NCBI GenBank assembly: GCA_964460785.1
Contig: CAYWQB010000003.1
Coordinates: 266,915-330,914 of the forward strand
DNA length: 64,000 bases
Direction of reading: 5' to 3'
Source: CAYWQB01 sp964460785
Lineage (GTDB): Bacteria > Chlamydiota > Chlamydiia > Chlamydiales > CAYWQB01
Shown piece after piece: positions 24,220-32,229 of this stretch. The position numbers and the translations under genes are program-made. Every line of letters starts with the position of its first letter. Position 1 is the stretch's first letter. The notes under the pieces were generated by a model. The model had not been told where the DNA came from. It did not search any database and was given only the letters and a program-made list of their open reading frames with translations.

Positions 24220-25155
24220 TTAAGAGACAATCTTGACTTCAGGAGGAAGAAAGAGTTGTGTCACCCCATTGATTCCAGCCCAAGCTTTACAAGCTAACGC
24301 GATGGGCACTCGGCAAGGGATTAATCCGCCATTTGTGATTGCAAAGGCAAGTTCTCCTGTAGCGATTTGGAGGTTGTTGAGGTTTTCCCAAGTCGCTCCC
24401 TTATTCCAACCAGCAGAAATCAGATCTTTGGTTGTTGCATGTGGGTTCTTATTTGCTTCTTCACTAACTGCCTCATGAACTTTACTTCCAAAGTCATACG
24501 CAGCAACAGCAAAATTGATAGACATTCCGACGAGCCATAGGCCAGAAATGGCACGTAGCAGGTCTGTGAAGGGAAAGCCTTCTTTTAGATGGGAGCGCAT
24601 TGCTTCAATGGTCTGATTTGCCACATTGATGTCTTTGATATTACTCGGGCCATGAGCAATATTTGCTCGTGCAAAGCGAGACTCAATAAAGTAAATCGGG
24701 AATAAAATAGCAGTCGCTGTTAAAGCTGTTTTCCCAACGGTCTTAAACCAGTTGATGTGCTGCTCATCACCATGCCCTTCTTTTGCCAGAAAAATATCAA
24801 AGCCATCTTCAAATGCACAACGTGCAACATTGATAAATCCAGTATAATCAATAAGGTCTCTTGCACCTTCAAAAAGCTGCTTAGTATGTCTAAGGACGCC
24901 TACTGTCGCAGAATATTGCCCACTGAAGCAATGTTCAAGCACTTGCATTGGAGCATCAGCAGCAACACTGCAAAGGGCAAGTAAGCGGTGGATGTAGTCG
25001 GGGGCATTTTGGTCTTTGCCAATTAAAGACCATTGGCGTCCCATGATTACTGAGCTTTCTTTTTCAAGAGGCGCTTGAGTTGCCTCATTGTCTAGAGATT
25101 GAAGATTTAGAGTTTCAAGTTCTTCAAAAGATTGATTTATAGTTAACGAGCTCAT
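24220..25155 (-). CDS. Membrane-associated protein, unknown
   Basis: 311 residues from the ATG at 25155. A frame extending to a TTG at 25218 is less likely. After about 60 polar residues come several hydrophobic stretches (TALTATAILFPIYF, LWLVGMSINFAVAAYDF, and a C-terminal one near IPCRVPIALACKAW). There is no signal peptide. The layout, a polar N-terminus followed by paired hydrophobic segments, resembles chlamydial secreted or inclusion-membrane-like proteins, but I see no diagnostic feature. It is divergent from the solute-binding lipoprotein. Confidence 0.6.
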   Translation of the reverse strand: MSSLTINQSFEELETLNLQSLDNEATQAPLEKESSVIMGRQWSLIGKDQNAPDYIHRLLALCSVAADAPMQVLEHCFSGQYSATVGVLRHTKQLFEGARDLIDYTGFINVARCAFEDGFDIFLAKEGHGDEQHINWFKTVGKTALTATAILFPIYFIESRFARANIAHGPSNIKDINVANQTIEAMRSHLKEGFPFTDLLRAISGLWLVGMSINFAVAAYDFGSKVHEAVSEEANKNPHATTKDLISAGWNKGATWENLNNLQIATGELAFAITNGGLIPCRVPIALACKAWAGINGVTQLFLPPEVKIVS

Positions 25156-25241
25156 TTTAGATGCCTTATATGTTTTTGGGCACAGGAAATTATGAATATT
25201 CTTTTTGATATTTGTCAAATAAACTTAAAGTTCTTCGCTCT

Positions 25242-25269
25242 TTGAAATATTCATTAGACAAACTAAGAT
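25242..25269 (+). promoter_or_regulatory. Sigma-70-type promoter of the lipoprotein gene
   Basis: TTGAAA (25242-25247) and TAAGAT (25264-25269) are 16 bases apart, ending 25 bases before the ATG at 25295. It fits the housekeeping consensus at 5 and 4 of 6 positions. Confidence 0.5.
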
Positions 25270-25294
25270 AAGTCTCTCCAGTGTAGGGGGTGAT

Positions 25295-26086
25295 ATGGCT
25301 AGACTTTCAATTTTATTCATTGGGCTTTTGTGTTTGCTAGTTGGGTGTGGGGATAAAGAGCCTTTACCGACCGTGCCTAGCGAAAAAACGCGTCAAAAAG
25401 AACAGGTATATGCCATCGCTCGGGTCCCCGATCTTTATCCTCTGCAGCTGCACGGGCGCTCTAAATACCTGCTTGCATTTTGTGATGAATTGCTTGCTGA
25501 GCTAGCTCAAGCACGGAAATTAAACTTTTCAATCTTTGCAGCGGCGTACTCTGATATGTTTGACCAGTTGCAAAGAGGAACATACGATGCTCTCCTTTCT
25601 ACACTACCGCCCACGGATGCCAATAAGGAACTATATGATTTTTCAGAGCCTTTGATTTTTCTTGGACCTGTCTTAGTTGTTCCAGAAAACTCTAGAGCGC
25701 AGTCAGTCGCAGATATGCAGGGGCTTTTACTTCTTGTCCCTAATGATCAAGAGCTGATTATCGATGTGTCCAAAACGCCTTCTATCCTTTTAAAAACATA
25801 TAGCGACCTATCTGAAGCTCTCACGAAGGTAAGCCAAGGGAAGGCTGATGGTGTCTTAGCTCCCGCTCTTGCTGCCTACACGTACACCCATGGCTTATAT
25901 AGAGAAAAATTAAAGGTGGTGACTTCTCCCTTAAATAACTATGCTTTGCGACTCATCTGTGCATCTACCTCTAAGCGCGGGCAGGAGCTGATTACACAAT
26001 GCAATATTGGCCTGCGCTCATTTAAGGAAGATGGGGTGTACTATGCACTGCGCAGAAAGTGGAGGTTAAAAGGAGGCCTTGAGTGA
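25295..26086 (+). CDS. Solute-binding lipoprotein of amino-acid type (SBP family 3)
   Basis: 263 residues. The signal peptide ends in the lipobox LLVGC, so the protein is a lipoprotein. The mature part has the layout of family 3 amino-acid-binding proteins: YDALLSTLPPTDANKELYDFSEPL matches the block D-x-x-x-x-x-x-x-x-T-x-x-R-x-x-x-x-x-F-S-x-P. The arginine that usually binds the substrate carboxylate (xTxxR) is not conserved in the motif, where N-K-E stands. The chlamydial arginine-binding protein ArtJ is a possible relative. No permease or ATPase is adjacent, so it may serve a transporter encoded elsewhere. Confidence 0.75.
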   Translation: MARLSILFIGLLCLLVGCGDKEPLPTVPSEKTRQKEQVYAIARVPDLYPLQLHGRSKYLLAFCDELLAELAQARKLNFSIFAAAYSDMFDQLQRGTYDALLSTLPPTDANKELYDFSEPLIFLGPVLVVPENSRAQSVADMQGLLLLVPNDQELIIDVSKTPSILLKTYSDLSEALTKVSQGKADGVLAPALAAYTYTHGLYREKLKVVTSPLNNYALRLICASTSKRGQELITQCNIGLRSFKEDGVYYALRRKWRLKGGLE

Positions 26087-26232
26087 AATCTTTTCCTGTG
26101 TTCAAAGTTGTCTATCTAGCTGTTTTTTGTCTGTTCATGACAGCTTTTGCTTTGGCTGTAGTTTTTGCATCTAAGCGACTAGAGCCTAAAGGTCAGCCTG
26201 TTGCTCATGAACAAGTAGACCTGGGGGAGTAG
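26083..26232 (+). CDS. 49-residue single-span membrane protein
   Basis: A short gene that starts at a GTG overlapping the stop of the lipoprotein gene (GTGA), behind a strong AAAAGGAGG site, and ends one base into the next gene. The product has one hydrophobic segment (about residues 7-31) and a polar tail. Tight overlaps on both sides and a good ribosome-binding site support it as real. The next gene encodes a TauE/SafE-type protein, of which relatives lie with small cytochrome oxidase assembly proteins in other bacteria; a similar role here is only a guess. Confidence 0.65.
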   Translation: MKSFPVFKVVYLAVFCLFMTAFALAVVFASKRLEPKGQPVAHEQVDLGE

Positions 26233-26912
26233 TGGAGACCTTTTGGATCCTCCTTCCTATTTATCTTTTAGGCAACCTTCATTGCTTAGGAATGTGCGGT
26301 CCTCTTGTTGCTTTATTAGGTAAGCAGCGCTTTTGCCTGTGGTACTTTGTTGGAAGGATTTGTTCATTTAGCTTTGCTGGACTTCTGGCAGGAGAGTTAG
26401 GAGAAGCAATCAGTGAGCCTATGCAGCGCTATCACATCTCTCCTTGGGTCAGTTTTTTATTCGGGTTTGTGATTCTTTTGTTCGTGGTAAAGAGTATTCT
26501 GCGCTTCAAGCTACCCCTTCCTCTTTTCTTACAATGCTTGATGCAAAAGGTGCATCTACTCATAGCCCGCCTATCCACAAAGAAAAGTCGAGGCGCGATC
26601 TTCCTCTTCGGGTTTCTCACTGTCCTTTTGCCTTGTGGGCAATCGGCCTTGGTGTTTTCCTTTTGTGCATTGAGTCAAAGCCCCCTTGCTGGACTGGGCA
26701 ATGGGTTTGCCTTTGCTTTGTTAACCACTCCTTCCTTGCTATTTGCCCTGCGTACACATCGTCTTTTCCGGTTTGCTAAGTCTTACCACCACCTCCTCAT
26801 GGGCGGTGGGGTTCTTTTTGTAGCGACTCTCTCCATTTTACGGGGGTGCGCTGATTACGGATGGATTGATCATCTGGTTCTTGTAAAGAGTTGGCACCTT
26901 GTTCTTTATTAA
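26232..26912 (+). CDS. TauE/SafE-type (COG2836) membrane protein
   Basis: 226 residues with about six membrane helices. The start motif LLGNLHCLGMCGPLVAL is the signature of the COG2836 family (H-C-x-G-M-C-G-P), and a second motif LLPCGQSALVF occurs in the second half. The cysteine and histidine residues suggest metal or thiol chemistry; family members in proteobacteria are found near copper-ATPase and cbb3 oxidase assembly genes. The gene overlaps the 49-residue peptide gene by one base. The GTG start follows GGGGGAG. It is not likely to be a sulfite exporter proper. Confidence 0.8.
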   Translation: METFWILLPIYLLGNLHCLGMCGPLVALLGKQRFCLWYFVGRICSFSFAGLLAGELGEAISEPMQRYHISPWVSFLFGFVILLFVVKSILRFKLPLPLFLQCLMQKVHLLIARLSTKKSRGAIFLFGFLTVLLPCGQSALVFSFCALSQSPLAGLGNGFAFALLTTPSLLFALRTHRLFRFAKSYHHLLMGGGVLFVATLSILRGCADYGWIDHLVLVKSWHLVLY

Positions 26913-26990
26913 AAGAAATTTAATTGACGATTTTCTGGTCTTCTCTTAGAACGTTTCCCTTCAAGGTTTTGGGGCATAGGAGTCGAACAA

Positions 26991-27389
26991 ATGACGAAAA
27001 AAAAGCAAGGTGGCAAGCTAACCTCGAAACAAATTGAAGCGTTTCGTCAGCAGCTGCTCGATATGCGAGATGAGGTATTGCAAAGAGTGCGTGGGTCTGC
27101 AGAGACTGTCAAGCAGCATGGAGAATCTATTGGTCAGACACGGGATCACTCAGATGGTGGTGCGGATGATTTTGATAGAGAGATTTTTTTAGGGCTGAAT
27201 CACAAAGAGAATGACCTTTTGCGTCAAATTGAGCGCGCTTTAGAAAAAATGGATGAGGGAACATATGGTATATGTGACCTCAGTGCGGAACCTATATCCC
27301 TTGCTCGCTTAAAGGCGATGCCCTATGCTTGTTTCACTGTAGCTGCGCAAAGCCAGCTAGAAGAAAAGCAGCGATCGAAGCGAAAGTAA
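26991..27389 (+). CDS. dksA: DksA/TraR-family protein
   Basis: 132 residues. It has the DksA plan: a lysine-rich start, a coiled coil (about 12-75), then the DDFDRE segment and a C-terminal zinc-finger region. The zinc motif is reduced: YGICDLSAEPIS has one cysteine instead of two, and YACFTVAAQ has one, leaving two of four. This fits the known low-cysteine DksA variants. DksA binds the RNA polymerase secondary channel and modulates rRNA and stress promoters. It lies 3 bases before lspA, an order also seen in Chlamydia. Confidence 0.9.
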   Translation: MTKKKQGGKLTSKQIEAFRQQLLDMRDEVLQRVRGSAETVKQHGESIGQTRDHSDGGADDFDREIFLGLNHKENDLLRQIERALEKMDEGTYGICDLSAEPISLARLKAMPYACFTVAAQSQLEEKQRSKRK

Positions 27390-27392
27390 AAT

Positions 27393-27899
27393 ATGCAGCG
27401 CATCATATTCTTAGTTTGTCTATTTCTACTCATACTTGGCTTAGACCAAGCATCTAAGCTATGGGTGTACTACCACCAAACGGCATTTGGGGCGGCACAG
27501 TCCATGTATCCTTATGGGGGAGTGGGTGTATTTTCTGATTTTCTAGGGATTCACTGCTCGTTGAATTACGTAACAAATACAGGAGCTGCTTGGGGGGTGT
27601 TCTCGCACTTTCGCTGGACTCTTTTTGCCGTGCGCTGCCTTCTAATTATCGCTCTAGTTGTATTTCTATTTGTCTTTAATCGTGATAAGGCATTGCAGGT
27701 GCCTCTTGTTTTGATCTTATCTGGGGCGGTAGGAAATATTATCGATGTGCTTGCCCATGGCTTTGTCATTGATATGGTGAAAGTGGTCCTTTGGGGGTAT
27801 GAATATCCTGTCTTTAATATGGCAGATAGTGCTGTGACATTGGGCATTTTCTGGTGGGCTCTTTACTCTCTTTTTTCAAAGCCTAAACAGGTTGCCTAA
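27393..27899 (+). CDS. lspA: Lipoprotein signal peptidase LspA
   Basis: 168 residues with four membrane helices. The conserved blocks are LGLDQASKLWV at the start, LNYVTNTGAAWGVFS, the first catalytic aspartate in GNIIDVLAHGFVIDMVKV and the second in YPVFNMADSAVTLG. It cleaves prolipoproteins after lipidation, for example the solute-binding lipoprotein encoded upstream. It is co-transcribed with dksA. Confidence 0.96.
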   Translation: MQRIIFLVCLFLLILGLDQASKLWVYYHQTAFGAAQSMYPYGGVGVFSDFLGIHCSLNYVTNTGAAWGVFSHFRWTLFAVRCLLIIALVVFLFVFNRDKALQVPLVLILSGAVGNIIDVLAHGFVIDMVKVVLWGYEYPVFNMADSAVTLGIFWWALYSLFSKPKQVA

Positions 27900-27901
27900 G
27901 C

Positions 27902-28582
27902 ATGCTAGAGCATGGGGACCCTAAAGAAATTGGTCAGCTGCAGTGCTCAAAGTGGCTGACTCTACCTCTCCTTCTTAGCAAGCAAGAGTTAGAGGCTTGC
28001 TTGCTAAGTTACTCCAATCTATTTGTTCTGGGGAGCTTAAAACTAGAAAGCGAGCTGATCTGCCCCCTAACTTCTATTTTGGAGAAATATGAGGCTTTGC
28101 TTACAACCTTTTGGCAAGGGGGAACACCGGATCCTAAGTTGCTCAGGGGGTTTAGCTATGGGGTGACTCCTGACTCAAGCGATGTGTATATCTACTCTCC
28201 TGATGGAGAAAGAGGTATGATTAAAGAGAAACGACCTCTTATTTATCTACAGCCACTCCTTGTACATTTTTCTCCAGAAGATCTGCAGTTTCGCACAAAA
28301 GTTCGTGGGGGGGAGACCTTTTTCTGGGGGGTAGAGTTACGCTTCCCGCAGTTATTTCAGCTATCCACATCTGGAAAGATTGAACAGGCTTGGGGGGTAA
28401 CCCAAGCGGCAAATGATTTCCGCAATTTACAGCGCTGGGCAAGAAAAGCAACCGAGCCTGTACAGTTCCTTCATAAGGGTAAAAAACTCTCCCCTCATTT
28501 GCGCGTAGGGCATCACTTGAAGGGGAAATTGCAAGACTATTTGCCCTTACAGCAACACGGGTTGGACATATGGAGCAGTTAA
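27902..28582 (+). CDS. Conserved-looking protein of unknown function
   Basis: 226 residues, soluble, no signal peptide. The sequence alternates beta and helical stretches, with hydrophobic blocks such as RPLIYLQPLLVHF and GGETFFWGVELRFPQLF. No family is recognised. It sits 2 bases after lspA and overlaps the next gene by 13 bases, so it belongs to the dksA-lspA operon. Its conservation in this position could be tested in other chlamydiae. Confidence 0.6.
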   Translation: MLEHGDPKEIGQLQCSKWLTLPLLLSKQELEACLLSYSNLFVLGSLKLESELICPLTSILEKYEALLTTFWQGGTPDPKLLRGFSYGVTPDSSDVYIYSPDGERGMIKEKRPLIYLQPLLVHFSPEDLQFRTKVRGGETFFWGVELRFPQLFQLSTSGKIEQAWGVTQAANDFRNLQRWARKATEPVQFLHKGKKLSPHLRVGHHLKGKLQDYLPLQQHGLDIWSS

Positions 28583-29043
28583 TCGCAAGTGTGCAAAAGG
28601 AGTTGCTTGCCCAAGGCAAGACGATCTCTACAGCAGAGTCTTGTACAGGTGGGCGTGTCGCTGCTGCTTTGACCCTTTTGCCTGGTTCTTCAGATGTTTT
28701 TTTAGGAGGTCTTGTCGCTTATAGCAATGCAGTAAAGCAGCAAGTCCTAGGTGTGCAAGCAGAGACCTTAGCACAGTATGGAGCGGTCAGTCAGCAGACT
28801 GTGCAAGAAATGGCACAAGCCTCTTGTGAGCTTTTTCAAAGCGATTTTTCCTTGGCCTCTTCAGGAGTCGCAGGCCCCGGAGGAGGAACGCCTTTTTCTC
28901 CTGTAGGCTTGGTTTGGCTAGCGATTGGCCGCAGAGGTGAGAGCCCTTTTGCATGGAAGGAGCAGTTCTTTGGATCTCGTGAAGAGGTGATGGCACAAGC
29001 TTGCAATTCTCTCTTAAAGCAGCTAGTTAAAAGTTTTATTTAA
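28570..29043 (+). CDS. pncC: CinA C-terminal-type nicotinamide-nucleotide amidohydrolase
   Basis: 157 residues, matching only the CinA C-terminal domain. Key motifs are TISTAESCTGGRVAA at the start, GGLVAYSNAVKQQVLGV, and SSGVAGPGGGTPFSPVGLVW with the catalytic serine region. Stand-alone enzymes of this kind (PncC/YgaD) deamidate NMN to nicotinate mononucleotide and recycle pyridine nucleotides. It overlaps the preceding unknown gene by 13 bases; the N-terminal competence-type domain of full CinA is absent. Confidence 0.88.
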   Translation: MEQLIASVQKELLAQGKTISTAESCTGGRVAAALTLLPGSSDVFLGGLVAYSNAVKQQVLGVQAETLAQYGAVSQQTVQEMAQASCELFQSDFSLASSGVAGPGGGTPFSPVGLVWLAIGRRGESPFAWKEQFFGSREEVMAQACNSLLKQLVKSFI

Positions 29044-29071
29044 TCTGGGGTTTAAGTTTTCACTTCTTTGA

Positions 29072-29101
29072 TTGACTTTGTGAACAAGAATATGCTAATC
29101 T
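29072..29101 (+). promoter_or_regulatory. Housekeeping promoter of rplU
   Basis: TTGACT (29072-29077) and TAATCT (29096-29101) are 18 bases apart, and TGC before the minus-10 gives an extended TGnTAATCT element. It ends 40 bases before the rplU start, consistent with a leader of about 35 bases. Confidence 0.6.
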
Positions 29102-29141
29102 GCCTGCTCTCTTGTCGAATTAGGAAAAGGAATAGGCTCTC

Positions 29142-29459
29142 ATGTACGCGATCATTCGTTCAGGTGGTAAGCAGTACCGCGTGAAAAAAGGAGACATCAT
29201 TGATGTTGACCTACTTGGGTTGAGTGCTGAAGAAAAAGCGGTAGAGTTCCGTGATGTGCTTTTCCTTAACGATGGCAAAGAAAACGTCGTGGGAGCCCCA
29301 TGCGTGGAGAACTGCCTCGTTATGGGAGAGTTGCTTGGTGAAGCGAAAGGCCCTAAGGTCATCTCTTTTAAGTTCAAGCGTCGTAAAGATAGCCGTCGTA
29401 AGATCGGTCATCGCCAGCGGTACTCTCGAGTAAAAATTACTGAGATCCAAGCGAACTAA
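29142..29459 (+). CDS. rplU: Large-subunit ribosomal protein bL21
   Basis: 105 residues, the usual length. It starts MYAIIRSGGKQYRVKKGD and ends with KIGHRQRYSRVKITEI, both diagnostic. It binds 23S rRNA. It is followed by rpmA after 17 bases, the near-universal order, and then by obg. A GGAAAAGGA stretch precedes the ATG. Confidence 0.98.
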   Translation: MYAIIRSGGKQYRVKKGDIIDVDLLGLSAEEKAVEFRDVLFLNDGKENVVGAPCVENCLVMGELLGEAKGPKVISFKFKRRKDSRRKIGHRQRYSRVKITEIQAN

Positions 29460-29476
29460 CGGGGGAGATTGCAAAA

Positions 29477-29734
29477 ATGGCACATAAAAAAGGTCAAGGT
29501 GCAAGCCGTAACGGACGTGATTCAAAGTCAAAGCGTCTTGGAGTAAAGGTTGCACATGGTGAGTTTGTAACAGCAGGAAGTATCTTAGTGCGCCAGCGCG
29601 GAACAAAGTGGCATCCAGCTACCAACGTAGGTTGTGGCAAGGATCACACTCTGTATGCGCTAAACGACGGACTTGTGCGCTTTAAAAAGACAAAGCACAC
29701 AATGGTCTCTGTTGAGGCAGCACAGACTGCGTAA
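29477..29734 (+). CDS. rpmA: Large-subunit ribosomal protein bL27
   Basis: 85 residues. MAHKKGQGASRNGRDSKSKR is the typical bL27 start; the glycine-rich N-terminal arm reaches toward the peptidyl-transferase centre. IQRGTKWHPATNVG (here VRQRGTKWHPATNVG) and DHTLYALNDG are also family blocks. There is no N-terminal extension of the kind cleaved in Firmicutes. A terminator lies between this gene and obg. Confidence 0.98.
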   Translation: MAHKKGQGASRNGRDSKSKRLGVKVAHGEFVTAGSILVRQRGTKWHPATNVGCGKDHTLYALNDGLVRFKKTKHTMVSVEAAQTA

Positions 29735-29758
29735 GTCTTACATAGACTTTCTCTGTAT

Positions 29759-29794
29759 AAACCCCATCGAAGTGAACCTTCTTTGGGGTTTTTT
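29759..29794 (+). terminator. Terminator between rpmA and obg
   Basis: AACCCCA pairs with TGGGGTT, with an inner GAAG/CTTC stem, and six T residues follow. It ends 21 bases before the obg start, so obg is either expressed by read-through or from a promoter inside rpmA. Confidence 0.75.
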
Positions 29795-29815
29795 GTATTT
29801 TTATATTGGAAGAAA

Positions 29816-30817
29816 ATGTTTGTAGATCGAGTAACACTAGATTTGATTGCTGGCCGCGGAGGAGATGGGATCGTTGCATGGCGACGAGAAAAGTACCTTC
29901 CTAAAGGTGGCCCCTATGGAGGAGATGGAGGCAATGGAGGCTCCGTGATCCTCAGAGCAGATACAAATATCTATGACCTTGATCGCTTTCGTCATATCCA
30001 TAAAGTGCAAGCTCGCTCAGGACAGCAGGGAGGCACGGCCTGTTGCCAAGGAAAGTCTGGGGAAGATGAGATCTTGAAGGTGCCTTGTGGGACCCTCATC
30101 AAAGATGTAGATTCAGGAGAAATCCTTGCAGACCTTACAGAGCCTGGACAAGAGTTCATTGCTTGTAAAGGGGGAAAGGGAGGACGCGGAAACTACCACT
30201 TCCGAACAAGTATTCATCGAGCTCCCGTTCGCTGCACACGGGGAACAGATGGAGAAGCTAAGCTTGTAGAGCTTGAACTAAAGCTGATCGCAGATGTGGG
30301 CTTTGTGGGATTCCCCAATGCTGGGAAGTCCACCTTGCTTGAAAAAATTACTTTCGTTAAGGTGAAAAAAGCTCCTTACCCTTTTACGACACTGCACCCA
30401 AACTTGGGGTATGTCACTTTTAAGGGGGGAGAGCGCCTTCTTCTAGCCGATATTCCCGGTATTATTGAAGGGGCACACAATAACAAGGGCTTGGGCCTAG
30501 AGTTTTTGCGCCATATCGAAAGGACTAGAGTCTTAGTCTTTATTGTGGATGGCTCGGGAATTGATGGGCGCCACCCTAAAGATGATTTAAAGGTATTAAA
30601 AGATGAAATTCGTGCGTATGACCCCTCGCTGCTTCTAAAGCCGAGTCTGGTGGTTTTTAATAAGGTAGATACAGAAGAGGCTCAAGAGCTTTTTTGGGAA
30701 GAATTTATGGAAGATGCAACGAGCTCCAGCCAGAACGTCTTTCCTATATCTGCTTTATGCGAAGAAGGGTTTACCCCTTTCCTAGAGGCGTTGCAAAACG
30801 CTTGCAAGCAAAAATAA
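29816..30817 (+). CDS. obgE: Obg/CgtA-type ribosome-assembly GTPase
   Basis: 333 residues from the ATG at 29816. A longer frame reaching back into the terminator is rejected. The N-terminal glycine-rich Obg fold begins MFVDRVTLDLIAGRGGDG and includes GGPYGGDGGNGGSV. The GTPase domain has GFPNAGKST (G1), the switch TTLHPNLG, DIPGIIEGA (G3) and NKVD (G4). The protein binds the 50S subunit and links growth to GTP levels. Order rplU-rpmA-obg is widely conserved and is also found in Chlamydia. Confidence 0.97.
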   Translation: MFVDRVTLDLIAGRGGDGIVAWRREKYLPKGGPYGGDGGNGGSVILRADTNIYDLDRFRHIHKVQARSGQQGGTACCQGKSGEDEILKVPCGTLIKDVDSGEILADLTEPGQEFIACKGGKGGRGNYHFRTSIHRAPVRCTRGTDGEAKLVELELKLIADVGFVGFPNAGKSTLLEKITFVKVKKAPYPFTTLHPNLGYVTFKGGERLLLADIPGIIEGAHNNKGLGLEFLRHIERTRVLVFIVDGSGIDGRHPKDDLKVLKDEIRAYDPSLLLKPSLVVFNKVDTEEAQELFWEEFMEDATSSSQNVFPISALCEEGFTPFLEALQNACKQK

Positions 30818-30840
30818 TTTCATTACTTTGATATCTTATT

Positions 30841-32229
30841 ATGTCTACACAATCTACTTCTAAGAATGGTGGCCTTACGCGCTACCCTTTGGGCAGTTTA
30901 CGAGAACTTTGCTCAATCACTTTCCCTCTAATGATCAGCCTTATCTCTGTAAGCGTGATGCAATTTTCGGATCGCGTATTCTTGGCTCGCTATTCATTAG
31001 ATGCTCTGAACTCCTCTGCCAATGGCTGGATGCTCGCTTTCCTGTTCCTACTTGGAGGGCTATCAACAGCAGGCATTTCAGAGGTGTTCGTCGGTCAGTA
31101 TAATGGTGCAAAAGAGTACAAAAAAATAGGCTCTGTAGTTTGGCAAATGGTCTATTTTTCACTAGTGCTTTCTCTTCTTTATATCCCTATTGCTAAATGG
31201 GGAGGAGAGTGGTTGATGCAAGGGGTCGATTATGAAGGAGAAGGAAGCGGTTACTTTAAAGGGCTGCTCTACTTCGGTTCTGCCTTCCCGTTTGCCAGTG
31301 CTGTTTCAGGCTTTTTCATTGGGCGGGGGAAGGTAAAACTTGTCACCATGATTTCGATCTTTGCAAACTTGATCAATATTGTGCTCGATCCCCTATTCAT
31401 TTTTGGTTGGGCATGGATCCCAAGTATGGGAGCTCAGGGGGCTGCGATGGCAACCGGCATCTCTCAGACGATCAATGGGCTCATCCTATTTGCTCTTTTC
31501 TTAAGGCCAAAAAATTGGGTGCAGTATGGGGTCAGTCATATGCGCTTCCAGTGGAGCCTATTTAAGCAGTGTCTATGGATCGGCGTGCCCAGGAGTATTG
31601 CACATATCTTAGAAATGGCTGCTTGGACATTGACGACACGCGTCATCTATCACATAGGTAAAGACTATGCTTCTGTTTCGACAGTAACACAGTCCTTCTT
31701 CGTTCTAACCAGCTTTTTGGGAGAGTCGATGAGCCGAGGGGTGACAGTCGTGGCTTCCAATATGATTGGAGCAAAAAAGTTGGATAAGGTGAAAAAGTTG
31801 TTAAAGTCGATGATGCGCCTTACCTTCTTTTTCTTCCTCTTTCAAGGGCTTATCTATGTCGTCTTTGTGGATCAGTTCCTCTCTTTATTCCTCAATGAGC
31901 AGGTGATTGATGCAGAGTATATTAAGCATCTTTTCCCCTATCTAAGGACCTCAGCTCTAATTTTCTGGGTACTCTTCCTTTTTGATTGCATGCTTTGGGG
32001 AACCAATGGTGTCTTGACTGCTGCTGGAGATACGCGTTTTGTGATGGTGGTGAGTGGTATTACGCCGTGGCTGTTTGGCTTGTTGCCAACCTATATCGCT
32101 TTGCGCTATGTGCAAGTATCTCCAGATAAGACCATGCTACTTGCTCTAGTCTATGCAGTGGTGACACTTGCCTTCAACCTGTGGAGGTTGAAGTCTGGAG
32201 CTTGGAAACGCCAGCATGTGATTGACTAG
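30841..32229 (+). CDS. MATE-family multidrug or cation efflux transporter
   Basis: 462 residues with about twelve membrane helices in two related halves. Typical MATE features are FPLMISLISVSVMQFSDRVFL in helix 1-2, a G-x-G-rich loop, and the duplicated segment WIGVPRSIAHILEMAAWTL at the start of the second half. Members exchange drugs or metabolites for Na+ or H+. Substrate is unknown. The gene starts 23 bases after obg. Its stop overlaps that of the convergent metal permease gene by 4 bases (CTAG). Confidence 0.9.
   Translation: MSTQSTSKNGGLTRYPLGSLRELCSITFPLMISLISVSVMQFSDRVFLARYSLDALNSSANGWMLAFLFLLGGLSTAGISEVFVGQYNGAKEYKKIGSVVWQMVYFSLVLSLLYIPIAKWGGEWLMQGVDYEGEGSGYFKGLLYFGSAFPFASAVSGFFIGRGKVKLVTMISIFANLINIVLDPLFIFGWAWIPSMGAQGAAMATGISQTINGLILFALFLRPKNWVQYGVSHMRFQWSLFKQCLWIGVPRSIAHILEMAAWTLTTRVIYHIGKDYASVSTVTQSFFVLTSFLGESMSRGVTVVASNMIGAKKLDKVKKLLKSMMRLTFFFFLFQGLIYVVFVDQFLSLFLNEQVIDAEYIKHLFPYLRTSALIFWVLFLFDCMLWGTNGVLTAAGDTRFVMVVSGITPWLFGLLPTYIALRYVQVSPDKTMLLALVYAVVTLAFNLWRLKSGAWKRQHVID

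Noticed and set aside
25156..25218. Extension of the minus-strand membrane protein to a TTG
   Set aside because: TTG start without a site, while an ATG at 25155 is available.
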